A stretch of 64,000 bases of DNA from an uncultured Collinsella sp. (GTDB taxonomy: Bacteria > Actinomycetota > Coriobacteriia > Coriobacteriales > Coriobacteriaceae), in NCBI GenBank assembly GCA_902475785.1, contig CABSAN010000001.1:62001-126000 (forward strand), written 5' to 3'. Below, in pieces: positions 35,518-43,983 of the stretch (within the stretch, counting starts at the first letter, position 1; every line of letters begins with the position of its first letter). The position numbers were made by a program, and so were the translations under genes. The notes beneath the pieces are model-generated. The model was not told the DNA's origin. It made no database searches and saw only the letters and a program-made list of their open reading frames with translations.

Positions 35518-36434
35518 CCTTTGACCTGTACGATACCGTCGACTCGTTTATCGCCTACATCGCACGTGTCGAGGGGCTCTCTCCCAATACGGTGACTGCC
35601 TATGGATCGCGGCTGGAGCGCTTTGCTGCCTGGTGCGAGTGTACGGGTGTCGATGCACGTATGGCCGACGTGCGTACCGTCCGCGCGTATTTGGCCGAGC
35701 TTTCGCGCGGGCAGGTGGCGCCTCGCACCCTTGCGGCGCATTTGTCGGCTATTCGGTCGCTCTATCGTTGGATGGCTGCCGAGGGGATTGTCGAGGGTGA
35801 TGCGGTCTCGGCGATCGCGTCGCCCAAGCTGCCGCGCGACCTGCCCGGTGTGCTGACGACCCAGCAGGTCGAGGCGCTTCTCAAGACGCCTGATACCTCG
35901 ACGCCCGCGGGACTGCGCGATGAGGCAATGCTCGAGCTTCTCTATGCCTCAGGTGCCCGCATCTCGGAGCTTGCCGCGCTTAACGTGGAATCCATCGCTT
36001 GGTCGGAGCGCGTGGTTCGCCTTTGGGGCAAAGGCAGCAAGGAGCGCATCGTTCCCCTGTATCGTCGCGCACTCGAGGCGACGCGCACCTATGTCGAGCG
36101 GGGGAGACCGGAGCTGCTCGCCCAGGCAAAGTACCACGACGCGGCAGCCGGTCTGCATCCGCTGTTTATTTCTGTGCGCGGCAACCGCATGAGCTCTGCC
36201 ATGCTCAGGCGACGGTTCCATATGCTGGCGAATCTCGCCGGCATTCCGGCCGACATCGCGCCGCATGCGATGCGCCATACCTTTGCGACCGATCTGCTCG
36301 AGGGCGGCGCGGACCTGCGTTCGGTTCAAGAGCTGCTGGGACATGCGAGTCTGTCCACGACGCAAATCTATACGCATCTTACGCCCGATCGGCTTAAGCG
36401 TGCCGTTGCTCAAGCTCATCCTCGTGGCGAATAG
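35514..36434 (+). CDS. xerC: Tyrosine recombinase XerC/XerD (inferred AUA start)
   Basis: 306 residues from ATA 35514. Resolves chromosome dimers at dif. Catalytic set at full-length numbering: Arg149 (GARISEL), His251 and Arg254 (HAMRH), His277 (LLGHAS), Tyr286 (QIYTHL), close to E. coli XerD positions. The SAM-like N-terminal domain starts DLYDTVDSFIAYIARVEGLS. No ATG, GTG or TTG exists in frame between the upstream stop (35466) and GTG 35592, and that GTG would cut off ~26 conserved residues. GGAGG at 35500-35504 stands 9 nt before ATA, which overlaps the trmFO TAG stop. A CTG at 35526 is the alternative. XerC versus XerD is not separable by eye. Confidence 0.88.
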   Translation: MAFDLYDTVDSFIAYIARVEGLSPNTVTAYGSRLERFAAWCECTGVDARMADVRTVRAYLAELSRGQVAPRTLAAHLSAIRSLYRWMAAEGIVEGDAVSAIASPKLPRDLPGVLTTQQVEALLKTPDTSTPAGLRDEAMLELLYASGARISELAALNVESIAWSERVVRLWGKGSKERIVPLYRRALEATRTYVERGRPELLAQAKYHDAAAGLHPLFISVRGNRMSSAMLRRRFHMLANLAGIPADIAPHAMRHTFATDLLEGGADLRSVQELLGHASLSTTQIYTHLTPDRLKRAVAQAHPRGE

Positions 36435-36490
36435 CCTTTCGCGGCCCCCGGGGGTCGATGCACATTCAGGTGTGTGGTTTTGATTGCGGG

Positions 36491-36519
36491 TTGGCAGGAA
36501 GAGGCAATCCTGCTATTAT
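36491..36519 (+). promoter_or_regulatory. Promoter for rpsB-tsf
   Basis: TTGGCA (36491-36496), exact 17-nt spacer, TATTAT (36514-36519). Gives a leader of ~135 nt before rpsB. Confidence 0.78.
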
Positions 36520-36526
36520 TCATCGG

Positions 36527-36655
36527 GTTGCTTCACGGCAACAGGTTTTTATCACGCACGCGCGGCTACTTCATACCGTGGTGCCCGGGCTTTGGTAGCA
36601 CATGTCCGGGTTGGTTTTGGAGGATGACCCCGCGCGGAGGCAAACCACAGGAGGT
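36527..36655 (+). ncRNA. Structured rpsB leader (candidate autoregulatory RNA)
   Basis: The transcribed leader is long and has several possible stems: GTTGC/GCAAC near 36528-36543, CCCGG/CCGGG near 36585-36612, and a long-range CGCGCGG/CCGCGCGG pairing. Long leaders before rpsB often bind S2 for feedback. No match to a named family is claimed. Confidence 0.4.
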
Positions 36656-36660
36656 TTAAC

Positions 36661-37389
36661 ATGGCTACCAAGATTAATATCCGCACCCTGCTCGAGGCCG
36701 GCTGCCACTTCGGTCACCAGACCCGTCGCTGGAACCCCAAGATGAAGCCGTTCATCTTCGGTGAGCGCAACGGCATCTACATCCTTGACCTCAAGCAGAC
36801 CATCCTCGACGCCGACCAGGCCTACACCTTCGTCAAGAACGTCGCCAAGGGCGGCAACGTGCTGTTCGTCGGCACCAAGAAGCAGGCTCAGGAGGCCGTC
36901 AAGAACGCCGCTGAGCGCGCCAACATGCCTTACATCAACCAGCGTTGGCTCGGCGGCATGCTGACCAACTTCGTCACCATCCGTTCCCGCATCAACCGCA
37001 TGGAGGAGCTCGAGGCCATGGTCGAGGACGGCCGCATGGCAGTGCTCCCCAAGAAGGAGCAGGCTGTTCTGGGCAAGGAGCTCACCAAGCTCCAGACCAA
37101 CCTCGGTGGCGCCCGCGACATGAAGGGTCTGCCCCAGGCTCTCTTCGTCATCGACACCAAGCGCGAGGAGAACGCCATCAAGGAGGCCCAGCGCCTGAAC
37201 ATCCCCGTCGTCGCCCTGATCGACACCAACTCCGATCCCGACGAGGTCGAGTACGGCATCCCCTGCAACGATGACGCTATCTCCGCTGTCACCCTTATGT
37301 GCGAGCTCATGGCTGACGCCTGCCTCGCTGGCTCCGGCAAGGAGCAGGTCTCCGAGGCCGAGATGGCCGCTGAGCCCAAGGCCGAGTAA
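36661..37389 (+). CDS. rpsB: 30S ribosomal protein S2
   Basis: 242 residues: NIRTLLEAGCHFGHQTRRWNPKMKPFIFGERNGIYILDL, QRWLGGMLTNFVTI, VVALIDTNSDPDEVEYGIPCNDDA. AGGAGG 5 nt before ATG. Followed by tsf, the near-universal pair. Confidence 0.98.
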   Translation: MATKINIRTLLEAGCHFGHQTRRWNPKMKPFIFGERNGIYILDLKQTILDADQAYTFVKNVAKGGNVLFVGTKKQAQEAVKNAAERANMPYINQRWLGGMLTNFVTIRSRINRMEELEAMVEDGRMAVLPKKEQAVLGKELTKLQTNLGGARDMKGLPQALFVIDTKREENAIKEAQRLNIPVVALIDTNSDPDEVEYGIPCNDDAISAVTLMCELMADACLAGSGKEQVSEAEMAAEPKAE

Positions 37390-37434
37390 ATCAGTCTTAG
37401 TTAATTCTTTTTCATCTCTTTGAAAGGAACCACA

Positions 37435-38304
37435 ATGGCCCAGATTACCGCCGCTATGGTCAAGCAGCTCCGCGAGATGACCGACTCCCCGATGATGGAG
37501 TGCAAGAAGGCTCTCGTCGAGGCTGACGGCGACATGGACGCCGCTGTCGACGTTCTGCGCAAGAACGGCCTCGCCAAGGCTGCCAAGAAGGCTGGCCGTG
37601 AGACCAACGAGGGCGCCGTCGCCGCGTTCGTCTCCGAGGACGGCAAGACCGGCGCTCTGCTCGAGCTCTCCTGCGAGACCGACTTCGTCGGCTCCAACGC
37701 CAAGTTCACCGGCTTTGCTTCCAAGGTCGCTGAGGTTGTCGCTACCACCGAGCCTGCTGACGTCGACGCTCTGCTCGAGAAGCCGATGGGCGAGGAGACC
37801 GTTTCCTCCGAGCTCACCGAGATGATTCACATCATGGGCGAGAACATGAAGATCTCCCGTTTCGCCGCCCGCAAGGCCGAGAACGGCGCTCTCGCTTCTT
37901 ACATCCACATGGGTGGTAAGATCGGCGTTCTCGTCGAGTTCGCTTTCGAGAAGGCCGAGACCGCTCAGGCTGAGTCCTTCAAGACCTTTGCTCACGACGT
38001 TGCCCTTCAGGTTGCCGCCGTCGCCCCGATCTGCGCTACCCGCGATCAGGTTCCGGCCGAGACCGTCGAGCACGAGAAGCAGATCTACATGGCTCAGGCT
38101 GCCGAGTCCGGCAAGCCCGAGGCTATCCAGGAGAAGATGGCTGTTGGCCGTCTGGAGAAGTTCTACAAGCAGTCCGTGCTCACCGAGCAGGAGTTCATCA
38201 AGGACAGCTCCCTCACCATCAAGAAGTACGCTGAGCAGGTCTCCAAGGAGCTCGGCGACACCATTACCGTCGTTGCCTTTGACCGTCTGGTCCGTGGCGA
38301 GTAA
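37435..38304 (+). CDS. tsf: Elongation factor Ts
   Basis: 289 residues. Nucleotide-exchange factor for EF-Tu. UBA-like start MAQITAAMVKQLREMTDSPMMECKKAL; TDFVGSNAKF is the EF-Tu contact motif. ATG 37435 with GAAAGGA upstream; an in-frame start at 37420 contains the ribosome site itself. Confidence 0.98.
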   Translation: MAQITAAMVKQLREMTDSPMMECKKALVEADGDMDAAVDVLRKNGLAKAAKKAGRETNEGAVAAFVSEDGKTGALLELSCETDFVGSNAKFTGFASKVAEVVATTEPADVDALLEKPMGEETVSSELTEMIHIMGENMKISRFAARKAENGALASYIHMGGKIGVLVEFAFEKAETAQAESFKTFAHDVALQVAAVAPICATRDQVPAETVEHEKQIYMAQAAESGKPEAIQEKMAVGRLEKFYKQSVLTEQEFIKDSSLTIKKYAEQVSKELGDTITVVAFDRLVRGE

Positions 38305-38327
38305 ATAAGCTCTTGTAGCTGGTAATG

Positions 38328-38363
38328 AGCAGGCTGTGGGTTTTACTCACAGCCTGCTTTTTC
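38328..38363 (+). terminator. Intrinsic terminator after tsf
   Basis: AGCAGGCTGTG pairs with CACAGCCTGCT over a 9-nt loop, followed by TTTTTC. Confidence 0.9.
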
Positions 38364-38421
38364 ATGGCTCTCCGTTAAGCCTTTGATATTATGTTATGAG
38401 TCTAATTAAAGGAGGATCGCT

Positions 38422-39144
38422 TTGTCCGACATCCGATATAAACGCGTGCTTCTGAAGCTCTCCGGTGAAGCGCTGATGGGCGATGGCAACTACGGCATCG
38501 ACCCCAAGGTTACCGATCATCTTGCCAAGCAGGTCAAGGAGTTGCTCGCCGTTGGTCATGAGGTCGGCGTCGTTGTCGGCGGCGGCAATATTTTCCGCGG
38601 CATGGCCGGCGCCGCCGGTGGTATGGATCGCGCCCAGGCCGATTACATGGGTATGCTCGCTACCGTTATGAACGCGCTTGCCCTGCAGGATGCCTTCGAG
38701 CACAACGATGTTCCCTGCCGCGTGATGAGCGCTATCCAGATGAACGAGATCTGCGAGCCCTATATTCGCCGTCGCGCCATCAACCACCTGTCCAAGGGCA
38801 ACGTCGTTATCTTTGCCGCCGGATCGGGTAATCCGTACTTTACGACTGACACCGCCGCGGCCCTTCGCGCCTGCGAGATCGGTGCCGAGATTCTGATTAA
38901 AGCCACCAAGGTTGATGGCATCTACGACAAGGATCCCGTCAAGTGCGCCGACGCCGTCCGCTTTGACAAGATCACCTATCATGAGGTGCTCGTTCGCGGC
39001 CTGCAGGTTATGGATTCCACGGCTACGGCTCTTTGCCAGGACAACCGTATGCCCATTTTGGTCCTCAACATCGATGGCGAGGACACCGTCAAGCGCGCGC
39101 TCGCGGGTGAGCCCGTCGGCACGCTCGTCTATCAGGAGGATTAA
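38422..39144 (+). CDS. pyrH: Uridylate kinase
   Basis: 240 residues. Phosphorylates UMP to UDP; acts after the pyr operon products. Motifs KRVLLKLSGEALMGD, GGGNIFRG and GSGNPYFTTDTAA. TTG start with AAAGGAGG 6 nt upstream. First gene of a run to proS in which most genes abut or overlap; a TATTAT ~30 nt upstream may be its -10 box. Confidence 0.97.
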   Translation: MSDIRYKRVLLKLSGEALMGDGNYGIDPKVTDHLAKQVKELLAVGHEVGVVVGGGNIFRGMAGAAGGMDRAQADYMGMLATVMNALALQDAFEHNDVPCRVMSAIQMNEICEPYIRRRAINHLSKGNVVIFAAGSGNPYFTTDTAAALRACEIGAEILIKATKVDGIYDKDPVKCADAVRFDKITYHEVLVRGLQVMDSTATALCQDNRMPILVLNIDGEDTVKRALAGEPVGTLVYQED

Positions 39145-39146
39145 GC

Positions 39147-39683
39147 ATGGCAGAGAACATCACCGCCCACATGGACAAGTCACTCGAGTCCCTCAAGCAT
39201 AACTTCTCCAAGGTCCGCACTGGTCGCGCTAACGCCAATATCCTGTCCGACATCACCGTCGACTACTACGGTGTTCCCACGCCTGTCACGCAGGTTGCCG
39301 CCGTTAAGACCCCCGAGGCCCACATGCTGCTTATCGAGCCGTGGGATAAGGCGCTCATCAATGCCATCGTCAAGGCCATCAGTGCCTCCGACCTGGGCAT
39401 TACCCCCAACTCCGATGGTACCGTCGTGCGTCTGCCGTTCCCGGCTCCCACCGAGGAGCGTCGCCGCGAACTCGTTAAGGAGTGCCGCGAGTACGCCGAG
39501 CAGGCCAAGGTCTCCATCCGCAACATCCGCCGCGACTTTAACAACAAGCTCGAGCGCGACGAGGAGCTCACCGAGGACGATGTCCGTCGCGAGCAGGCCA
39601 AGGTTCAGAAGCATACCGACGAGTATGTTGCCAAGGTCGAGGAGCTTCTGAAGGAAAAAGAAGCCGAGGTCATGGAGATCTAA
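39147..39683 (+). CDS. frr: Ribosome recycling factor
   Basis: 178 residues (usual ~185). Three-helix bundle with VRTGRANANILSDITVDYYG and the hinge DLGITPNSDGTVVRLPFPAPTEERR. Splits post-termination ribosomes with EF-G. Two nt after pyrH. Confidence 0.97.
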   Translation: MAENITAHMDKSLESLKHNFSKVRTGRANANILSDITVDYYGVPTPVTQVAAVKTPEAHMLLIEPWDKALINAIVKAISASDLGITPNSDGTVVRLPFPAPTEERRRELVKECREYAEQAKVSIRNIRRDFNNKLERDEELTEDDVRREQAKVQKHTDEYVAKVEELLKEKEAEVMEI

Positions 39684-39684
39684 G

Positions 39685-40479
39685 GTGCAATACGACGAGC
39701 ATAAACTGGTCGAGTACTTTGCCGACGCCCCTGCGGGCGTCGGTTTTTCCGACCTTGACCTCAATAACATTCCGCACCATATCTCGTGCATCATGGACGG
39801 CAACGGCCGTTGGGCCACGGCACGCGGTCTTGCCCGCACCGAAGGCCACAAGGCCGGCATCGTCTCGCTGCGCGAGATCATTACCGCCTGCGTGCGCCTG
39901 GGCGTCGACGTGCTTTCGGCCTATGCGTTTTCGACCGAAAACTGGAATCGCCCGCAGCACGAAGTCAACGTTCTGATGCACCTCTTTGCCAAGACGTTTA
40001 TCGATGAGCTGCCGCTGCTTAAGCGCGAGAACGTCCGCGTTGTCTTTTTGGGCGATATTTCCGCGCTGCCCAAGAAGACCCGCGACGTCTTTGAGCGCGG
40101 CCTTGCCGAGTGCGCCGACCATACCGGTATGACGCTGGCGCTGGCCGTTAACTACGGTGCCCGTGCTGAGATCACCCGCGCTGTCCGCCAGATCGCGCTT
40201 GATGCGGCTGCCGGCAAGATCGATCCCGCCGCTATCGACGATGATATGGTGGCTTCGCACCTGTACACCGCTGGGCTGCCCGATCCGGAGCTTGTGATTC
40301 GCACCTCTGGCGAGCTTCGTCTTTCGAACTATCTGCTGTGGCAGGTTGCCTATTCCGAGTTCTATGTTACCGATACCTATTGGCCCGACTTTGACCGCTG
40401 GGGCCTTGTCGACGCCATTTTGGCCTACCAGGGTCGCGATCGTAGGTTTGGTGGACTGAGCAAGACCGAGGAGGCTTAA
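39685..40479 (+). CDS. uppS: Isoprenyl (undecaprenyl) diphosphate synthase
   Basis: 264 residues, GTG start 1 nt after frr. cis-Prenyltransferase that makes the lipid carrier for wall synthesis. Signature HISCIMDGNGRWATARGLARTEGHKAG with the catalytic Asp, AYAFSTENWNRP, and RTSGELRLSNYLLWQVAYSEFY. A ~30-residue N-terminal extension precedes the core. Confidence 0.96.
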   Translation: MQYDEHKLVEYFADAPAGVGFSDLDLNNIPHHISCIMDGNGRWATARGLARTEGHKAGIVSLREIITACVRLGVDVLSAYAFSTENWNRPQHEVNVLMHLFAKTFIDELPLLKRENVRVVFLGDISALPKKTRDVFERGLAECADHTGMTLALAVNYGARAEITRAVRQIALDAAAGKIDPAAIDDDMVASHLYTAGLPDPELVIRTSGELRLSNYLLWQVAYSEFYVTDTYWPDFDRWGLVDAILAYQGRDRRFGGLSKTEEA

Positions 40480-40481
40480 TC

Positions 40482-41396
40482 GTGTCCGAACGTCCCAAGG
40501 CATCCGCTCCCAAGGCGCCTTCTTCCGCGAAGCCCGCGCGTAAGGCTCCCGCTGCAGGGTCGCCTGCAGCGAAGGGCAGCTCCGGTTCGTGGCTGGCGGG
40601 CTTTATCACCCGTGCCGCCGCCGGTATCGTCTATGCCGTCGTCTTTATCCTGTGCCTGGTTTTGGGTATTGTGCCCACGGCCATCTTCGTGTCCGTCATG
40701 AGCGGTCTGTGCTGCTATGAGTTCTTCCGCATGACGAGGCTCGACGGCAAGGTTGCCAACGAGCGCCTTGGTATCGCTGCCGCCGTGCTCTTTCCGCTCT
40801 CGGCTCTGGGCGATTCACTGCTGTTGAACGCCCTGCTGTTCGCTTTGATGCTCGCGGTTGGTATCTGGTACGTCTGGTCTCCGCGCACCCGCATCTCTGA
40901 CGTTGCCGTTACGCTCATGGGACCTATCTACACTGGTTTTATGCTGTCGGCTATCGTGCTGCTGCGCGATGCCGTGCCCGGTTTTGCTGGCGCACTGCTT
41001 TCGGTGGGCGTTTGTGCGTCCCTTTGGGTTTCCGACTCGTTTGCCTATATCGTGGGCAGCCGCATTGGCAAGCATAAGATGGTTCCCAAGATCTCCCCCA
41101 AAAAGAGCTGGGAAGGCTTTGTCGGCGGCATTTTGGGCTCTGTCTTGATCTGGCTCATCCTGTGGGCAACGCACTTCTATAAGCTGAGCCTGCCCTATGC
41201 ACTGCTGTGCGGCGTGGTCGTCTCCATCCTGGGCGTTATCGGCGACCTCATCGAGTCGCGTATCAAGCGCGGTGTGGGCGTTAAAGATTCCGGCAATCTC
41301 ATACCGGGCCACGGCGGCATGCTCGACCGCAGCGATTCGCTCATCTTTGGCTGCATTACCGCGCAGCTGCTGCTGATGATCGGAGGCGTGCTGTAA
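40482..41396 (+). CDS. cdsA: Phosphatidate cytidylyltransferase
   Basis: 304 residues, GTG start. Makes CDP-diacylglycerol for phospholipids. A ~40-residue Ala/Pro/Lys-rich cytoplasmic N-terminus is followed by about eight membrane helices. The family signature SRIGKHKMVPKISPKKSWEG and RIKRGVGVKDSGNLIPGHGGMLDRSDSL is intact. Its last base overlaps the dxr start. Confidence 0.96.
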   Translation: MSERPKASAPKAPSSAKPARKAPAAGSPAAKGSSGSWLAGFITRAAAGIVYAVVFILCLVLGIVPTAIFVSVMSGLCCYEFFRMTRLDGKVANERLGIAAAVLFPLSALGDSLLLNALLFALMLAVGIWYVWSPRTRISDVAVTLMGPIYTGFMLSAIVLLRDAVPGFAGALLSVGVCASLWVSDSFAYIVGSRIGKHKMVPKISPKKSWEGFVGGILGSVLIWLILWATHFYKLSLPYALLCGVVVSILGVIGDLIESRIKRGVGVKDSGNLIPGHGGMLDRSDSLIFGCITAQLLLMIGGVL

Positions 41397-42583
41397 TGGC
41401 TTATCAGACCACCTACGGTCCCGATGGGCGTCTTCGTGTTGCCATTCTGGGCTGTACGGGTTCTATCGGCACTCAGGCGCTCGACGTGTGCCGTCAGCAT
41501 GCCGATCGCCTGCAGGTGACGGCGCTGTCCGTAAACTCCAGCAGCCCCGAGCTCGTTGCCGCTGCCCGTGAGTTCTCGGTTCCGGCGGTTGCCGTGGCGG
41601 ACGCCTCCCATGGCGCCGACGCTGTACTGCAGGAACTGCCCGAGGGCACGGAGCTCGGCGTTGGCGCGCAGGCCGTGTGCGAGCTCGCATGCCGCGATGA
41701 TGTCGACTGCGTGCTCGTTGCCATCGTGGGCGCTGCCGGTCTCGAGGCGAGCCATGCTGCTCTGACCTCGAACAAGCGTCTTGCCCTGGCCAACAAGGAG
41801 TCGCTCGTCGTCGGTGGCGATCTGCTTATGCCGTTGGCGCAGCCGGGCCAGCTTATCCCTGTCGACTCCGAGCATTCTGCCATCTACCAGTGCTATCTTG
41901 GCGAGAATCCGCGCGAGGCTCACTGCATTTGGCTTACCTGCTCGGGCGGCCCGTTCTTTGGCCGCACGCGTGACGAGCTCGATCGCGTGACGCGCGCCGA
42001 TGCCCTGGCGCATCCTACGTGGGCTATGGGTGCAAAGATCACGATTGACTCCGCCACCCTCATGAACAAAGGTCTGGAGCGTATCGAGGCCATGCATCTG
42101 TTTGGCTGCGATCTCGATTTTATTAACGTGGTCGTGCAGCGCCAGTCTAAGATTCACTCCATGGTCGAGTTTGCCGACGGCTCTGTGATGGCGCATCTCG
42201 GTGCCTCCGACATGCGCATTCCCATCCAGTTTGCCTTCTCGTATCCCGAGCGTTGGGATACGCCGGCTCCGCGTATCGATTTCCGCGAGTTGGGACAGCT
42301 TACCTTTGACGCGGCCGATATGGATACCTTCCGCTGCCTAGCGCTGGCCGAACGTGCCGGCAAGACGGGCGGCACCATGCCGTGCGTGCTCAATGCCGCC
42401 AACGAGGTCGCCGTCGATGCCTTCCTGCATGATGGCTGCAGCTTTACCGATATCGACCGCATTGTTGAATCCTGCATGGATGCTCACGATGCGCAGACGG
42501 TCGATTCGTTTGAACAGCTTCGCGACATCGATGGCTGGGCGCGTGCAAAGGCTACGCAGGTGCTCGCCGCAACCCGTTCTTAA
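41396..42583 (+). CDS. dxr: 1-deoxy-D-xylulose 5-phosphate reductoisomerase
   Basis: 395 residues. First committed step of the MEP isoprenoid pathway. NADPH motif AILGCTGSIGTQALDVCRQH; metal/substrate sites in VDSEHSAIYQCY, LTCSGGPF and MGAKITIDSATLMNKGLE. Works in the same pathway as ispG, two genes on. Confidence 0.97.
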   Translation: MAYQTTYGPDGRLRVAILGCTGSIGTQALDVCRQHADRLQVTALSVNSSSPELVAAAREFSVPAVAVADASHGADAVLQELPEGTELGVGAQAVCELACRDDVDCVLVAIVGAAGLEASHAALTSNKRLALANKESLVVGGDLLMPLAQPGQLIPVDSEHSAIYQCYLGENPREAHCIWLTCSGGPFFGRTRDELDRVTRADALAHPTWAMGAKITIDSATLMNKGLERIEAMHLFGCDLDFINVVVQRQSKIHSMVEFADGSVMAHLGASDMRIPIQFAFSYPERWDTPAPRIDFRELGQLTFDAADMDTFRCLALAERAGKTGGTMPCVLNAANEVAVDAFLHDGCSFTDIDRIVESCMDAHDAQTVDSFEQLRDIDGWARAKATQVLAATRS

Positions 42584-42608
42584 CCCATAAGGATTGCTTT
42601 TTCGTTTT

Positions 42609-43970
42609 ATGGATACTGTTCTGAGCGTTCTCTCATCGGTCTTTTGGGGCCTGCTGATGCTTTCCGTCCTCGTGTTTTTGCACGAGGGCGGCCACTTTTT
42701 GGCGGCGCGTGCCTGTGGCGTCCGGGTGACTGAGTTCTTTTTGGGCCTGCCGTGTCGCTTTGATATTCACCACACGTCTCGTCGTATTGGCACCAAGTTT
42801 GGCGTGACCCCGCTTTTGCTGGGTGGGTATGCTGCCATCTGTGGCATGGATCCGACCGATGTCTCGTGTGCCGATCGCGTGCTCGCGGCCATCTATCGCC
42901 ACGGCCGTGTGACGGTGGCCGATCTTGCCGTCGAGCTCGAGCTGTCCGAGGAGGATGTACTTGAGGCCTGTGCTTTGTTGATGGGCTGGGGCTCCATCGC
43001 TCCCTGGTATGAAGAAGGGGAGCAGCCCTCGCCGAGCTACTATCCCACCAAGTATCAGACGCTGCCGCGAGACGCGGCGGGCTACACCACTTTTGATGGC
43101 CGTCGGTTCGATCGCGAGCACGCGACTGCCGAGGGCGATGTATGGGAACTGCCGTGCGGCGAGTCCGAATTCCTTGCACGCGAGCGCTCTCACACCTATT
43201 TGGGCCAGGGCTTTGTCAAGCGTGCCTTTATGCTGCTTGCGGGCATTATCGTCAATATCCTGACGGGCTTTTTGCTCCTTATGAGTATCTATTCCATTGC
43301 GGGTGTCACCGTGCCGATGGATACCAACGTGATCGGTCAGGTTGACGAGGGGTCTATTGCCGCCAAGGCGGGTATCGAGGGCGGCGACGCGATCCTTTCG
43401 GTTGACGGAGTATCGTGCTCTACCTGGATGGACGTTTACGATGCCATCGGCAAGGCTGCCGGTAAGGACGATATCGCTATCGAGTACGAGCGTGACGGCA
43501 AACAGCATTCGACCACGGTTGCGCTCAAAGAGGACGAGCGCCTAGGTGTGTATGCCTCTACGCAGGTGGTCCGTTTAGACCCCATCACGTCGGCTCGCCT
43601 GTCGTTCTCCTATGTTGTACAGACGGCGGAGGGCGTGATGCGCCTGCTCCAGCCGCAGCATACGATGGAGATTCTCGATCAGTCTTCATCGATTGTGGGT
43701 ATTAGCGTTATGTCCTCACAGGCTGCTGCTGCCGGTCCTGCCACGTTCCTCTCGTTTGCCGCACTCATTTCGTTCTCGCTTGGCTTTATGAACCTGCTGC
43801 CCATCCCACCGCTCGATGGCGGTAAGCTGGTCATCGAGATCATTCAAAAGATTGCGGGCCGCGAGCTTCCGCTTAAGGTCCAGACGATTGTGAGCTATGT
43901 GGGCATAGCGCTCTTTGCGCTGCTGTTTGTCTATATGCTTCGTTCCGACGTCCTTCGATTTATTCTGTAG
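42609..43970 (+). CDS. rseP: Site-2 metalloprotease RseP-like, with extra winged-helix-like insertion
   Basis: ~453 residues. Intramembrane zinc protease: HEGGH at 25-29, PDZ domain with GSIAAKAGIEGGDAILSVDG, and the C-terminal metal-site helix LLPIPPLDGGKL. Between the first and second helices (~80-165) lies an insertion not found in model RseP: a segment DRVLAAIYRHGRVTVADLA then LELSEEDVLEACALLMGWGSI that reads like a winged helix, followed by a Tyr/Pro-rich strand region. Start unsure: TTG 42594 touches the AAGGA site, ATG 42609 is 15 nt from it. Lies between dxr and ispG, as in Firmicutes. Confidence 0.9.
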   Translation: MDTVLSVLSSVFWGLLMLSVLVFLHEGGHFLAARACGVRVTEFFLGLPCRFDIHHTSRRIGTKFGVTPLLLGGYAAICGMDPTDVSCADRVLAAIYRHGRVTVADLAVELELSEEDVLEACALLMGWGSIAPWYEEGEQPSPSYYPTKYQTLPRDAAGYTTFDGRRFDREHATAEGDVWELPCGESEFLARERSHTYLGQGFVKRAFMLLAGIIVNILTGFLLLMSIYSIAGVTVPMDTNVIGQVDEGSIAAKAGIEGGDAILSVDGVSCSTWMDVYDAIGKAAGKDDIAIEYERDGKQHSTTVALKEDERLGVYASTQVVRLDPITSARLSFSYVVQTAEGVMRLLQPQHTMEILDQSSSIVGISVMSSQAAAAGPATFLSFAALISFSLGFMNLLPIPPLDGGKLVIEIIQKIAGRELPLKVQTIVSYVGIALFALLFVYMLRSDVLRFIL

Positions 43971-43983
43971 GGGAGTGTTTGGA

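Noticed and set aside
36571..38073. 500-residue - strand frame across rpsB-tsf
   Set aside because: Spans two conserved ribosomal/translation genes; composition is that of a shadow.
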